The translations under genes and the position numbers were made by a program. The notes beneath the pieces are model-generated. The model worked only from the letters and a program-made list of their open reading frames with translations, had not been told where the DNA came from and searched no databases. A DNA stretch of 53,186 bases from Chrysophaeum taylorii (lineage: Eukaryota > Sar > Pelagophyceae > Pelagomonadales > Pelagomonadaceae), in the NCBI GenBank assembly GCA_029834535.1, contig JAQMWT010000608.1, positions 1-53,186 of the forward strand, written 5' to 3'. Of the stretch, positions 21,127 through 31,307 are shown piece after piece (the stretch's first letter is position 1; every line of letters begins with the position of its first letter).

Positions 21127-22887
21127 ATGTCTCGCGGCAACCAAGATATGCGACGAGAACTCGAACAACTGAAACAAGAGCGTGATGACTTGAAGAAAGA
21201 TCACACTCAAGATATCACTGACCTGAAGCAAGAGCACGCTCGAACTATCGCTCAACTCAAGCAAGATCAAGCCGCACGCGACAACGCACGCGACCAGCAA
21301 TTCCAGCAGCTGCAGAACCAGCTCGCCACTTTTACCGGCGGAACCCCTCCCGCACCCGCTCCAGCGAGTACACCTTCACCCACCACCCCGGACCCCACCC
21401 CCAGCACGTTCACAAGTCAAGACCCACAGACCCCAACCACGTCCCGCGACTCGCAGCACAAGATGTCGCGCACGCAAGACCACGACCAAGACCCGCACCA
21501 AGCGATCGCACCAGTAGCAGGCGGTTTCGCCGCCGACCATGCCGCCGACCATGCCGCCGACCATGCCGCCAACGACGCGGATCTCGACGACGACGACGAA
21601 GAAGATATCGACGACGATCAACTCGACGCACTCGCCGCGGACTCCGCCGCCCACCGTGCCCGAGTAGCCGCCCACCTCGATCTGTCTCGGTAGCTGTTCA
21701 AGCAGCTACATACCCCACTGCAGTTCGCCGCTGCCTCAGCCGCCAGCAGCGCCATGCTTAACCAGCTCCACCTGCAGCGGGCCAAACGGCTCGACGCCAT
21801 TTACAGCCGAACCTCCCCTTCAGCCGCCGCAGCTCCTCCCGATGTTGCCGCCGCTCCCGCTTCACCACCACAAGCCCCGACCACTCCGGTCACAACACCA
21901 CGAGCCCCGACCACTCCGGTCACAACACCACAAGCCCCGACCACTCCGGTCACAACACCACAAGCCCCGACGACCCCGGTCACCGCACCGACCGTCCCGC
22001 CAGCTCCTCCAACTATAGCCGCCGCTTCTGCACCATCCACACCTCTGACCACTCCAGTAACACCACCCAAAGCCACGACCACCCCGGTCACCGCACCGAC
22101 CGTCCCGATCGTCCCACCGATCATCCCGGTCGTCACCCCAACCACAATCCCACCTTCCTCTGCCTCTCCAGGCACCACCCCATCACCATCACCCTGTTCG
22201 CTTTCCTCGCCACCGATGTCGAACACACCACCACCACTCCACACTCAAGTCCCCATCTCCGACACCACTGCCATTATTACCCCGGTACATGGCACACTCC
22301 TCTCCGAAGACCAACGCCTCCACCCGCGCAACTACGCCACCTATGGTTGTGACGGCCCTGGCAACTTCTCCGACACCACCACCCTTCCTCCCTCCTCTAT
22401 GAACCCCGAATTTCCCTACCACGCATTGATCGCCACTCAAACCGCACTCGCCAGCGCCAACGCCCGCCTTGACGCCGAAGCCCGCGCTCACAACGAAACC
22501 AAATCCGATCTCGCCCAAGCAAAAGCTCATCTTTCCGCCCAAGAAGCCTCCTTCGCGATTATCCACGACACCCACCGAGCCCAGGATGCTGTTCTTCAGC
22601 AAATCCCCAACTCCCGTCAACTGCGTATCCACCCGGATGCTCCTCGTATCACCCCGCACACCTACCCCATCTACGGTTACGACCCTGGTACACCCCCATG
22701 CACCGACACCATATCCCCACCGACACCACAGCCGCAAGTTGTTCCTTCATCGCCGACCCCTTTCGCTCCAACACCCACTGTCGCTCCGACTCTCCATTCC
22801 GACCCACGTTCCTCTTCCGAGGGCGTCAGCCCGCTCACCCTCTCTCACGACCCACCCCTCTTCCACTTTCCCGGCCCCGGACCCTGA
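21127..22887 (+). CDS. Coiled-coil, acidic, proline-rich protein (two frames in register around a TAG)
   Basis: 21127-21693 gives MSRGNQDMRRELEQLKQERD, a clear coiled coil over residues 5-70, then Pro/Ser/Thr-rich sequence, a tandem AADH repeat (about 21530-21570), an acidic DDDDEE run and DQLDALAADSAAHRAR. A TAG at 21691-21693 interrupts; the same frame continues through LFKQLHTPLQ to 22887. The continuation has tandem TTPVTTPQAP repeats at about 21880-21980 and two diverged copies of a HP-x-x-x-x-Y-x-YG block near 22320 and 22630 around a second helix. It looks like a Gag-like structural protein. Whether the TAG is read through or is a mutation is unknown. Confidence 0.5.
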
Positions 22888-23363
22888 ACCCCGGACTCCT
22901 CATACCATCTCATTCCTCCCACACACGACTCTCCTTCCCCAAAGTCCCCTCCCGACCGCATTCCGTCGCCTCCAACATGTCACCCACCTCCATCTTACGC
23001 CGACTCCCCACTCAAACATACCCTCTTCCCACACAACGGACCCGGCCCCCTTACCACCTACACCCCTCCAGGCCTTCTTCTAGCCGAATCCACCCTCCAA
23101 CACCTCACCACCCGCATCACCCACCCCCCATGATTCGAACTTTCGGCCTCATACAGCCTCTACGACGAAGACCACAACTACTACAACGCACCTTCCCCGA
23201 CCCTCCCCCTGATTCCATGGACGACTCCGTCGCCCGCCACCAAACCCACTTCTCACGACCACACCCTCTTCGGCTACTTCCCCGCCGTCCGCTCTTTTCC
23301 TTCTTCGACCTTTTTTTTTGGTCCAGAGCTCCCCCGAGTTCGCTCTGTGAGGGCGTAGAGGTA
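22888..23363 (+). other. 3' part of the non-autonomous element, no clear gene
   Basis: Pro/His/Ser-coding low-complexity sequence in all plus frames. Probably decayed continuation of the upstream ORF plus the 3' untranslated part. A (T)10 run lies near 23310. Confidence 0.35.
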
Positions 23364-23572
23364 GAAAATTTCATTTTCGCCATGACCCCCCCCCCACCAC
23401 CCTCCCCCTCTCCCTCTCGCGCTAAAACACACTACGTACACGCTCAAGAAGCCCGTCACCTGACACTGTAAAGTGCTGTCCCTGCGTCGAAGGAGACAGG
23501 ACGCACAGAGGACAAGCACTTCTACCACTGCCACAAGGACTCCGCCAAGGTGACAACAAATTTTATGTCTCT
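23364..23572 (+). repeat. Right direct repeat (LTR candidate)
   Basis: The partner of 20734-20960. The 194 bases between its end and the gypsy LTR at 23767 contain nothing recognisable. Confidence 0.6.
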
Positions 23573-23766
23573 ATGTATATAGTTTCTGCGGCAGGAAGGA
23601 TTATGCGCGCCGACTTCTTACCTGCTTCGACTGTGCCCTCGACGTCTCGAGGGTGCCGAGCGGGTTGAGGAGCGCTTCCTTCTTGTCGATCAACCTTCAA
23701 ACTGCCCACGAGCCTCAATCCGAAGACTCGTGAAATGATTTATGGTTGAGATTAGTCGATTTGAAA

Positions 23767-23895
23767 GGAGAAAACGCCTGGTGGCGTTACAAATACGTAC
23801 GTCAGGGGTTGAAGTAGAGTCCAGTAAACGGGACGTGGGGTAGAGAGCTCGATAGAACTTGGGGTAAGGATGGCGGTGCAAGGGTTACTGCCACA
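23767..23895 (-). repeat. 3' LTR of gypsy element 2
   Basis: 129 bp. Read on the minus strand it starts TGTGGCAG and ends GCGTTTTCTCC. Directly upstream (plus 23896-23908) is the polypurine tract, minus-strand GCAGGGGGGTCC. Confidence 0.8.
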
Positions 23896-23924
23896 GGACC
23901 CCCCTGCTTTGATAGGAGCTGTCC

Positions 23925-24240
23925 TCAGCGACGGCGGTGGTGCGACCGACGAGAGTTTCGGCGCGGACCGTCGGTGCACGGGACTTGAGTGCGCGTCTGA
24001 TGAGCGCGCTGTTGAGCTTGGAGTTGTTCTTGTTCTTGGCGCGCGCGATGCGCGAGAATATCTTTGACTCGCTGGACGATCGGAGGAGGAACTGATATCC
24101 CCTGGAGCTTGAACCGGGGAACCAGGACGTCGATCTCGTCCGGAGCGAAGTCGGTCACGCAAGGGGTGCACTGAGGTGTTAGTTTCTCGGTGCGGGTTAA
24201 GCTGCGACCGAGTGCCGACTTGATTTCCGGGCTCAGCGTG
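23925..24240 (-). pseudogene. gypsy post-integrase C-terminal tail, element 2
   Basis: Contains CVTDFAPDEIDVLVPRF and VPPPIVQRVKDIL, then a Gln/Arg-rich end. The same block occurs in element 3 (near 50080) and in the deletion derivative (near 43780). It is separated from the integrase frame by a frame change near 24240-24270. Confidence 0.65.
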
Positions 24241-24272
24241 CGACCTTCAAGCGGTGAGGTCGGGTCGAAATA

Positions 24273-25394
24273 TTATGGGTCGTCGCGCGGGCCCAGGTCG
24301 GAGTAAAAATGGAGGGCTTCTCGGTCTTGAAGATCATCATAATCCTCGAAAACCTCGGCGACGTAGAGCTTCTTGCGCCAATCGGGGTCTCGGGCCGACG
24401 GGATTCGGAAGATTGCGAACTTGCCGCGCTCGTACTCGTCGCGGGATCCGGGGCTCGGACGACGGATCGTGGCATCGAGTGCGGGAGGCATCGACACTGG
24501 GGTGATCTGTTGGACCGACACGATTCGCTCTTCGGCGGCTCCGTAAACCGATCGGATCTTGTACGAGACAGGCGACAGACGCCCGGTGATGAGTAAGGGG
24601 CCGTGCCACTCCGGTCGCAACTTGTTTTGGGACAGCGGAATGTACAGTAATACGTGCGAATTGACATTGTATTCGACATCCACGTACTCGGCGTCGTAAG
24701 CGAGTTTCTGCGTCTTCTTGGCATGATCCTGCGCTTCGGCGACTACTTTCGAGTAGTACTGGAAGCTCTGCTTGACTTTCAGTAACGCGTCGGATCGTGG
24801 TCGCGGCAAAACGGGGTCAGGCCGAACCAACAAGGTGTAGTCCGTGGGCAACATCGGCTGCCGGTTCAGGCGCAACATGAATGGCGAGATTTGCGTGCCG
24901 GGTATGAACTTTCGGTTGTAGCAAAACGACACGTACCGGACGAGGGCCGGCCAGTCGGTGATGCTGCGACTCTCGAGGCGGCGGGCCCGGAGGAACGCCT
25001 TGAGGAGTCGATTGACTTGCTCCGCGGGGTTCGCTTGGGCGTGGTATGGTCTCGGCGTCCTGTGCTTTCGGCCGGCCCGGAACGCTATGGCGTCCTCCTG
25101 CGGCGGGTTCGGCCCTCTGTCTGCAACCAACTGATCGTTGAGCGGACGTAAGTCGACGGCCGCGCGGAGAGCGTTAGATGTCCCGAGCTCTGCCCCTTTC
25201 TTCGGAAGCATGAAGATCGGGAACCCCCGAGGGGAGTTGGCGGGTCTTACGACTCCGTCTCGGCGCCATTCGGAAATCTGCTTGCGAAGATATTCGATCT
25301 TGGCTGGAGCGAGGCGGTACGGCGACGTCTCGATGGGCTTTGGGTTCGCGTCTTTGAATCGGAGGGACACCGGTCGAGGGTCTACGGTCCTCAT
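24273..25394 (-). pseudogene. In-frame fusion of gypsy RT N-terminus to integrase C-terminus
   Basis: Residues 1-90 are the RT fingers region (SLRFKDANPKPIETSPYRL, GFPIFMLPKK, AAVDLRPLNDQL). Then, across a junction at about 25065-25115, the sequence becomes integrase: PYHAQANPAEQVNRLLKAF with the third catalytic acid (Glu), LNRQPMLPTDYTL, and the GPY/F-like module WHGPLLITGRLSPVSYKI. RT palm, RNase H, the integrase zinc finger and both integrase Asp residues are missing. The frame stays open across the deletion. A stop at 25417 separates it from the upstream part. Confidence 0.75.
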
Positions 25395-26018
25395 AATGGG
25401 ATCGATGGAGGCCCAAGATTATCGAACGCAGTGCGCCAACATGAGTTTGGCATCCTCGTCCAAGTGCGAGTTGTTCGGGATGCCTAGCTCGCCGACTACC
25501 TTGTCCACTTCTTCCTTCGTGGGGTTCTTGACGACCATGGCCTCGTCCCCTTTCAGATGGTTAGGCTGTTGCGGTAGCGGCGCGCCGTTTTTGTCCCTTG
25601 GTGCGTTTTTTTATGGTACGTCAAACCGTTCCTCGTACTTGAACCGGACGGGCTCTTGGTCTTGTCTCCCGTTGGTTTCTTAGTTCGTTTTTCGTCCGCC
25701 TTTCGAGGTCGCGTCGTTTTGGCTCGCGCGGGTACCCCCTCGGGAAGATGAGTGCATCGTCCCCGATGCAGCGTGCTTCGGAGGGGTTAGAGGAAGATCC
25801 GGTGGTTAACATTTCGCTTTGTCCTGGAGGTCGCGGTTGGGCACCCTGCGGATTACGCGAGTCGAAACGCTCACGAGGGCGCTCCGAGGCTCGGGTGCGG
25901 TGACTCCGGTGCGGGTGCGGTCGGAGGGGGCGCGCTCGATGATGTATGTTTCGGAAGGTGCGTCGGTGGGTGCGACAACGTTCGGGCGCGCGATTCCGAT
26001 GTTGCGGAGCGTGGGCGG
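25395..26018 (-). pseudogene. Methyltransferase-to-RT linker of gypsy element 2
   Basis: The minus strand encodes a region matching element 1 between methyltransferase and RT (near 25560 the equivalent of APLPQQPNHLKGDEAM, then a LGIPNNSHLDEDAKLM block). Stops near 25417 and a frame change near 25620 break it. Confidence 0.55.
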
Positions 26019-29000
26019 CTACGCGTTGTGGGCGTCGAGGACTATGTGCGCCATGGCGGACGGGGGTATCACGGCTGCTATATGCTTCATTCGGTCCGTG
26101 ACTGCGAGTTTACCCCATGCGAGATCGCGCGGCATCGTGAGAGCCTCCGCGAGCATCTGTAGTCTGAGCGCTTTGGTGTCCGAAGGCGTGGGTCCTGTTC
26201 GCACCCCGTTCCGCGTGATGGTGTATATCGGTGCCGTGGCATCTCGCGCGCATCCAAAGTTGTTGCGCTGGATGAGAGGCTGCGACGGGTCGAGTCCGAG
26301 TTTGGCGGCGAAGGTATCCTGAATAGTGCCGCACGTCTTGGGACGTCGGATGAGCTGAAGAGGCCAGCGCGTGATGATCATGCGCCGACGGGTACGCACG
26401 AGGTCCGGCGTCGTCGTCCATAGATCGACGACGGTGATGAAACCTTGCCGCCGCGTGATTTTCGAGCGGAAGGAAGGTTCCTGCTCGATGATCCAGCGTC
26501 CGACTCCGGAGAGCTGGAAGAGCTTGATAGTCCAGTTGGTCGCGGAGACTCCTTTCCCGGCGTCGCGGGCCGTAAGGTTGCACAAGGCGGAATCTACGCA
26601 TGGTGGCGTGCCAACGAAAAGTGCTGTGGGCCATAGGCTTTCATGCAGGTAACCTTTGACCAGAGATAAGACCCTGTCGTACCGACCGCCGAGGGTGTGC
26701 TGGACGACAGGTACTCCTGGAAAGTTCCTCTCGTGGACTTCTTTGGCGGTGTTGGGTGCGTCGATGACGAGCGCGACCTTGTACGCGGTTCCGAACCATT
26801 CATTGCTCCGGTAGATACCCTGTGTGCCACCTCCAATCCCGCCGAAGAACATCACGACGGGCGTCACGTTCTGAGGGATCCAGGAGAGCGCCTGGTGCTT
26901 GTCGATGATCGCTTGTTCGGCGGCCCGGGATTTCGGCGGTTCTTGCGACTGCGCCTTCGGGGCTTGCAGACGCGGCTTGATTGAAGACGTTCGAAATGCT
27001 TGGCCGTCTAGTTTACCGGGGTCTGGAGTTGGGTAACTGGTGACCGAGACCGTGAAGGAGGCCGTGCCCCCGGGCTCGCTCTCGTGCGCGTTTCCAGGGT
27101 CGGCGCTTGGCAATGGGGTTGTCACCTGAACTTCTTCTTGGCAGTTGACGATTCCCCCCCGTGCGAGCACTTGATCTGGGATGATCGACCTCGGTGTGTC
27201 GTCCATCGACGACATGGCCACTGCGGCCGCGGTCGGGTCGGAGCGGTCGCACGTCGAGCAGGTCCCGGCGACGACGCCGAGGTGCTCCACGCTTGGCGCG
27301 GTGGCGACGAAGGCTTCTCCGGGCTTGGGCGCTTGACTCAGCTTGACCGGGATGTTGTTGGTTCGACCGGGGTCGATGCGCTGGGAGCCGGTCGCGAACG
27401 CTCGGATCTCGGGCGCGGGCGTTTTCGGGTCGTTGCTCGGCATAGACGGGTCCTCGGCTAAGGTTACGGCGGATGAAGCTCGCCGAGGAGGTGGCGAGAG
27501 GAGATCCTCTTCAGTGAGCAGTGGTGGCAGAGCTCTCTTGCCACCTTGACGCCGACTCTGCGGCATCGCTTGCCATCGAAAACCGCAAATCGGCGCTACG
27601 ACGGGGTGTGTTTCGTCTGCTGCCCGATAAAGGATGGCGGGAGACCGAACGATTTCTCCAGCGTATGGGAGCTTCCTCATCTGGAAGACTGTTTGGGTTC
27701 GCGAGAAGGAAATTCGGTATCGGGGATAATCCACGACGGCGCCCACGGCTCGAATGTCGCGGGCTCCCAGCAGAAGTTGTTTCTTGGTGTCTGCTATGAT
27801 TGCGACTACCGGTACGGCCATTTCGTCCGAAACGGATACTCGCAGGGCGATCCACTCTGAAGTCGAGGTCGTGTTCTTTCCCGATCCGAAGAGCGTTCGC
27901 TCGAAAGGCAGCTTGCCGCTGTCCAGCAACATCCCTCGCCTTCGCATTAGGCGGGCGGGGTCGTGACAGACGTAGGTGACGTCGGCCATTCCGCCTACAC
28001 CGATCACCTTGGCATACGATGAGTCGCCCGGCTTATTGAACACGTGGATGGGCATGAACTTCAGGCTACCGGCTTCCCAGCAGCTAAGGACGCGCAGGTC
28101 TCTGCCGATCGTTTCGGCGTTGATCGAGGCGAAAGAGGAGTGCATGCACATGGCTTCGTCCTCCGTCCCTGCCATCGGCATCGATACGTGCGCGCGTCCC
28201 GCGAAGAATCGGTGGGCTCTCGACCACCAGCTCTGTCGGCTCGCTCGCGGATCGGCGGGCAGCTCTTGGATTCTCCGCTGCAACCGACGGCCTCTTTCTT
28301 CGCGCTCTCGAGCCGGGAAGTCGGGAAATCTTCGTTCCTCGTCTTTCCGAGGCTCTTTTCGTTCTTCGGGAGGCTCGGGCTCCTTGTCGATTACCTTCTC
28401 TTCGTTTTGGAGAGGGAGGGCCCCTGCCACCGTCTGGGGTCTTATTTCGGTTTCGTGCGGGGGGTCGGTTCGCTCGGGACTCTTCTTGTTCCAGAGCCGC
28501 TTGACTCTCGTCCCCCTCCTCGACCCTCGGCGCGGAGGTCTTAATCTGGCGCTTCTTAACTGCGTGCGGGATGCTTTCGATCCGTGAACTTCCTCGAGGC
28601 TTCTCTCTTCCCGAGCTTCGCGCGGGGGTCCCCTGTCGGTTTCGGCTGTTTGTTCCGATCTTTCGCGCGGGGGTCCACTGTCGGTTTCGGCTGTTTGTTC
28701 CGATCCTTCCGGTTCCGGCGTGTTCGGTTTCTGGGCGGGTTCCTCGACTGGTGGCGACTCGCTGTTTCCGCTGCCGATATCGCGGCCGGGTCCGCGGCGG
28801 GTACCCCATTGGGGAGAGTGCGGTGTCGCCCTCGACGTTGAATCGAAGTTGATATCGTTCTCGGGCGGGCTGCCGGCGGCGTCATGGTCGTTTCGGTCGG
28901 GCGCGTAGCCGTCCGCATCCGTGGGGTTTTGTCGGCGCGGGTGCGCGAATGCGTTGAGAAGGGCATCTGGTATTGCTGTGGCGGTTGCGGGTCCGCTCGG

Positions 29001-31307
29001 ATGACTGAATAGGGCGGGGAACAATTCTCCGGGTTGACTCTCCCGTTCTTCCGAACTGCCGCCGTCCGAATCGGTGTCATGGTCGATGAGGGCGGTGAGT
29101 TCGTTATCGACGGCGAGCGGATTTGCCTCCGGTGATCCCGTTCGGTTAGCGTCGGGGTCGGAATCGTCGTTGCTGTCATCATCGCTGTCGGAGTCAGACG
29201 GGTGCTCACTGGTCGCTTCCGTTCCCGAGTCGGCGTCGTCATCACTGTCGGACGTGTCATCGATGAGGTCGGGGCCGTCGGCGTCCGAGTCGTGCGGGAC
29301 TTCCGCAGTTGCGCCGCTGATGCGACTGGCCACATCTTCCTCCTGAGCGCGCGAACTCGAGTCTTCGGCGTCGTCGTTGACGTCGGAGGGTGTTGCGTCC
29401 GACTCGTGCGGTCTCCACTGGATGTCCTCGATGTTTCGGCGTCCTGGCTTAGCCAGAGACGATAGCGCGTTCTCATCTTGACCGGGCCGACCGTCATCAG
29501 GCGCCTGGGCGGTGAGTGATCGAGGGTCGACCCCCGGCTCGGAGTCGACGTCGGTCTCGGGGAGCCCGGCGTTCTCTTCGTTCCGGAGCGGGGCTCCTAG
29601 CAAGGCGAGCTTTGCCTGTGCGATAGCGGTCTCCGCTTGCGTTTTGTCCAGCTCGTCCTCAGGGACCACGTCGAGAGCCGTCATGGAGTCGAACGTCGGG
29701 TCAGCCGGGGCGGCCAGCGCGCATGGTTTCGGCGGCGGGTCGCTCGATGGTGTCGCTGGGGGCACGGAGGACGGCCGCAAGGCTCCGAAAAACTCGCCGT
29801 CGGTGCTGCTGGCCGATCCGAGGAGCGTGGCGTCGGAGACGGAACATCCGGATGCTCCGCCGCTCGATTGAGGTCCAAAGAAAGATCCTGCGTAATCCAT
29901 CGACGATTGCGTACTCGAGCTCGAGGAGTGTCGAGCTGCGAGTATGCGCTCGACGATCGCTTCAACCTGGTTGGCCTGAACGGCGCCAGCATCCGACGAA
30001 GCGGGGGCGTCCGCATTCGCTGGCGGCCGTCGGTCGCCGTTGGCTCGTGCTGCTTTCTGTTCTCTCTTCCAGGCTCCGTAAGGGATGGGTTCTTGTCCCT
30101 GCCGTCGTCGCGCTTTCATCGCTTGCTTATACGCGTTCGGGTGAGGGCATCGGAGGGAGCCATCGGCATTTCGTGTATGGTCGATCTTGTAGTTTCCGCA
30201 GTCGCACATCTTCTGCATCCAGGCGTCCTTGTTTCGCATACTGGGCCTCGGGTCCTCGTCCACCTCGGGCTCTTCCTGTTGCGTCGCGTATGCGCCGGGT
30301 TTCCTGCGGTCGCGCGGGTCGCGCGGCGGCGGGTTGGTGGTCTTGCCGGGGTGCGCCTTCTGCCACGCGTCGAGCTGGATCTCGTGCCGGAGGATCAGGC
30401 TTTGTACCTCGGCGAAGGTGTTGTACTGACTGGGGTGATCGCATCGCGCCATATGCATCTTTTGCTGCAGCTTCGTCGATGCCAGTCCGGCGATCATTTG
30501 GTGAATCATCTCGATGCTATCCACCGACGTACCCGTCAGCGCTGTATAGGCCGTAGCCTCCTTCTGCAGCGACTTGAGATAGGTCAGGACCCAAGATTCG
30601 CCCTCCTTCTTCGGCGTGGTGGCTTGCGTGATGTTCCGGACCTTGTGGAAGGCATCCTCCGGTCGAGGCGCGGGTCGGCAGGCTTGGCGGAGCTGCTGGA
30701 GGATACGCTTGACGTGGGAGAGGCTCAGGTCGCGAAGCTGTCGGATCTGCTCCTTGTACGGCGTCTGGCTGTAGGCGTGGAATTGCAGATAGAACGACTC
30801 GGGGTGGCCGAACGAAGTACACAGTACATCCGCCGCCATTCGCCCTTCCTCCAACGTCGGTAGCACGGCCTGGCGCACGTCGTCCGCGAGGCCAAACGAA
30901 AGCGAGCTGATGGAATAGTGGTCCTTCGACAACTCTCCGACGATGAGGGCGGCCTCGTGATCGAACTGCCGCTGGTCTTTGCCCTCGATGTCCAGCTTGA
31001 TCATCTCCAGCTTGAGCCGTCGGTGCCTCGGGGCAGCCGCGTCCTCGTATCTTCGGGAAGCCAGGGCGGCGGATGGCCCTTGGCCCGTTGCGGCTCTCAC
31101 CAGTGCGGCGACGATCTTGTCGGCTTCCGTGGGTTCCTTCTTTTCCTCGTGTGCTCGCGGACGATTCGCCTGCTCCGTGCGTCGGACCGGCGGTTCGCTG
31201 CTCGGCGGTTCGGAGTCGGATTCGTCGAGATCCGATCCGCGAGGCGATTCGGGCCGCGGTGGTCGCGCTCGCTGCTCTCGACGTGTCTTGAGCGAGCGCA
31301 TTTCCAC
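26019..31307 (-). CDS. gypsy Gag-protease-like-DNA methyltransferase polyprotein
   Basis: A 1762-residue frame. Residues about 70-320: retrotransposon Gag capsid-like helices (SFYLQFHAYSQTPYKEQIRQ, ESWVLTYLKSLQKEA). Residues 360-400: a Cys/His cluster CDCGNYKIDHTRNADG..CP. Residues about 460-1000: acidic and Pro/Ser-rich linker. Residues about 1090-1230: protease-like, with IGVGGMADVTYV and LLLGARDIRAVGAVVDY. Residues 1484-1762: C5-cytosine methyltransferase, with motif I VVMFFGGIGGGTQGI, NFPGVPVVQH, motif IV GTPPCVDSA with the catalytic Cys, motif VI IIEQEPS, motif VIII RTRRRMII, a TRD with PIYTITR, and motif X HIAAVIPPSAM. Product: virus-like particle protein plus an enzyme that may methylate cytosines in DNA. 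The N-terminal coiled coil lies in another frame upstream (31606-31310). Confidence 0.82.
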   Translation of the reverse strand: MEMRSLKTRREQRARPPRPESPRGSDLDESDSEPPSSEPPVRRTEQANRPRAHEEKKEPTEADKIVAALVRAATGQGPSAALASRRYEDAAAPRHRRLKLEMIKLDIEGKDQRQFDHEAALIVGELSKDHYSISSLSFGLADDVRQAVLPTLEEGRMAADVLCTSFGHPESFYLQFHAYSQTPYKEQIRQLRDLSLSHVKRILQQLRQACRPAPRPEDAFHKVRNITQATTPKKEGESWVLTYLKSLQKEATAYTALTGTSVDSIEMIHQMIAGLASTKLQQKMHMARCDHPSQYNTFAEVQSLILRHEIQLDAWQKAHPGKTTNPPPRDPRDRRKPGAYATQQEEPEVDEDPRPSMRNKDAWMQKMCDCGNYKIDHTRNADGSLRCPHPNAYKQAMKARRRQGQEPIPYGAWKREQKAARANGDRRPPANADAPASSDAGAVQANQVEAIVERILAARHSSSSSTQSSMDYAGSFFGPQSSGGASGCSVSDATLLGSASSTDGEFFGALRPSSVPPATPSSDPPPKPCALAAPADPTFDSMTALDVVPEDELDKTQAETAIAQAKLALLGAPLRNEENAGLPETDVDSEPGVDPRSLTAQAPDDGRPGQDENALSSLAKPGRRNIEDIQWRPHESDATPSDVNDDAEDSSSRAQEEDVASRISGATAEVPHDSDADGPDLIDDTSDSDDDADSGTEATSEHPSDSDSDDDSNDDSDPDANRTGSPEANPLAVDNELTALIDHDTDSDGGSSEERESQPGELFPALFSHPSGPATATAIPDALLNAFAHPRRQNPTDADGYAPDRNDHDAAGSPPENDINFDSTSRATPHSPQWGTRRGPGRDIGSGNSESPPVEEPAQKPNTPEPEGSEQTAETDSGPPRERSEQTAETDRGPPREAREERSLEEVHGSKASRTQLRSARLRPPRRGSRRGTRVKRLWNKKSPERTDPPHETEIRPQTVAGALPLQNEEKVIDKEPEPPEERKEPRKDEERRFPDFPAREREERGRRLQRRIQELPADPRASRQSWWSRAHRFFAGRAHVSMPMAGTEDEAMCMHSSFASINAETIGRDLRVLSCWEAGSLKFMPIHVFNKPGDSSYAKVIGVGGMADVTYVCHDPARLMRRRGMLLDSGKLPFERTLFGSGKNTTSTSEWIALRVSVSDEMAVPVVAIIADTKKQLLLGARDIRAVGAVVDYPRYRISFSRTQTVFQMRKLPYAGEIVRSPAILYRAADETHPVVAPICGFRWQAMPQSRRQGGKRALPPLLTEEDLLSPPPRRASSAVTLAEDPSMPSNDPKTPAPEIRAFATGSQRIDPGRTNNIPVKLSQAPKPGEAFVATAPSVEHLGVVAGTCSTCDRSDPTAAAVAMSSMDDTPRSIIPDQVLARGGIVNCQEEVQVTTPLPSADPGNAHESEPGGTASFTVSVTSYPTPDPGKLDGQAFRTSSIKPRLQAPKAQSQEPPKSRAAEQAIIDKHQALSWIPQNVTPVVMFFGGIGGGTQGIYRSNEWFGTAYKVALVIDAPNTAKEVHERNFPGVPVVQHTLGGRYDRVLSLVKGYLHESLWPTALFVGTPPCVDSALCNLTARDAGKGVSATNWTIKLFQLSGVGRWIIEQEPSFRSKITRRQGFITVVDLWTTTPDLVRTRRRMIITRWPLQLIRRPKTCGTIQDTFAAKLGLDPSQPLIQRNNFGCARDATAPIYTITRNGVRTGPTPSDTKALRLQMLAEALTMPRDLAWGKLAVTDRMKHIAAVIPPSAMAHIVLDAHNA

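Larger units (their letters stand above)
20695..23572 (+). mobile_element. Non-autonomous LTR-type element encoding coiled-coil/acidic/proline-rich protein
   Basis: Direct repeats at 20734-20960 and 23364-23572 share GAAAATTTCATTTTCGCCATG, CGCTAAAACACACTACGTAC, GACAGGACGCACAGAGGAC and GGTGACAA. They are placed like LTRs around one plus-strand coding region that has no RT, RNase H or integrase. The left copy contains a (CT)n run at about 20781-20806 and is preceded by a 39-bp piece (20695-20733) that repeats its own middle part. No TG..CA ends or primer site could be fixed, so LTR identity is tentative. Confidence 0.55.

Noticed and set aside
28084..28809. Arg-rich frame on the minus strand within element 2
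   Set aside because: It is a shadow of the acidic linker in the 1762-residue Gag-protease-methyltransferase frame.
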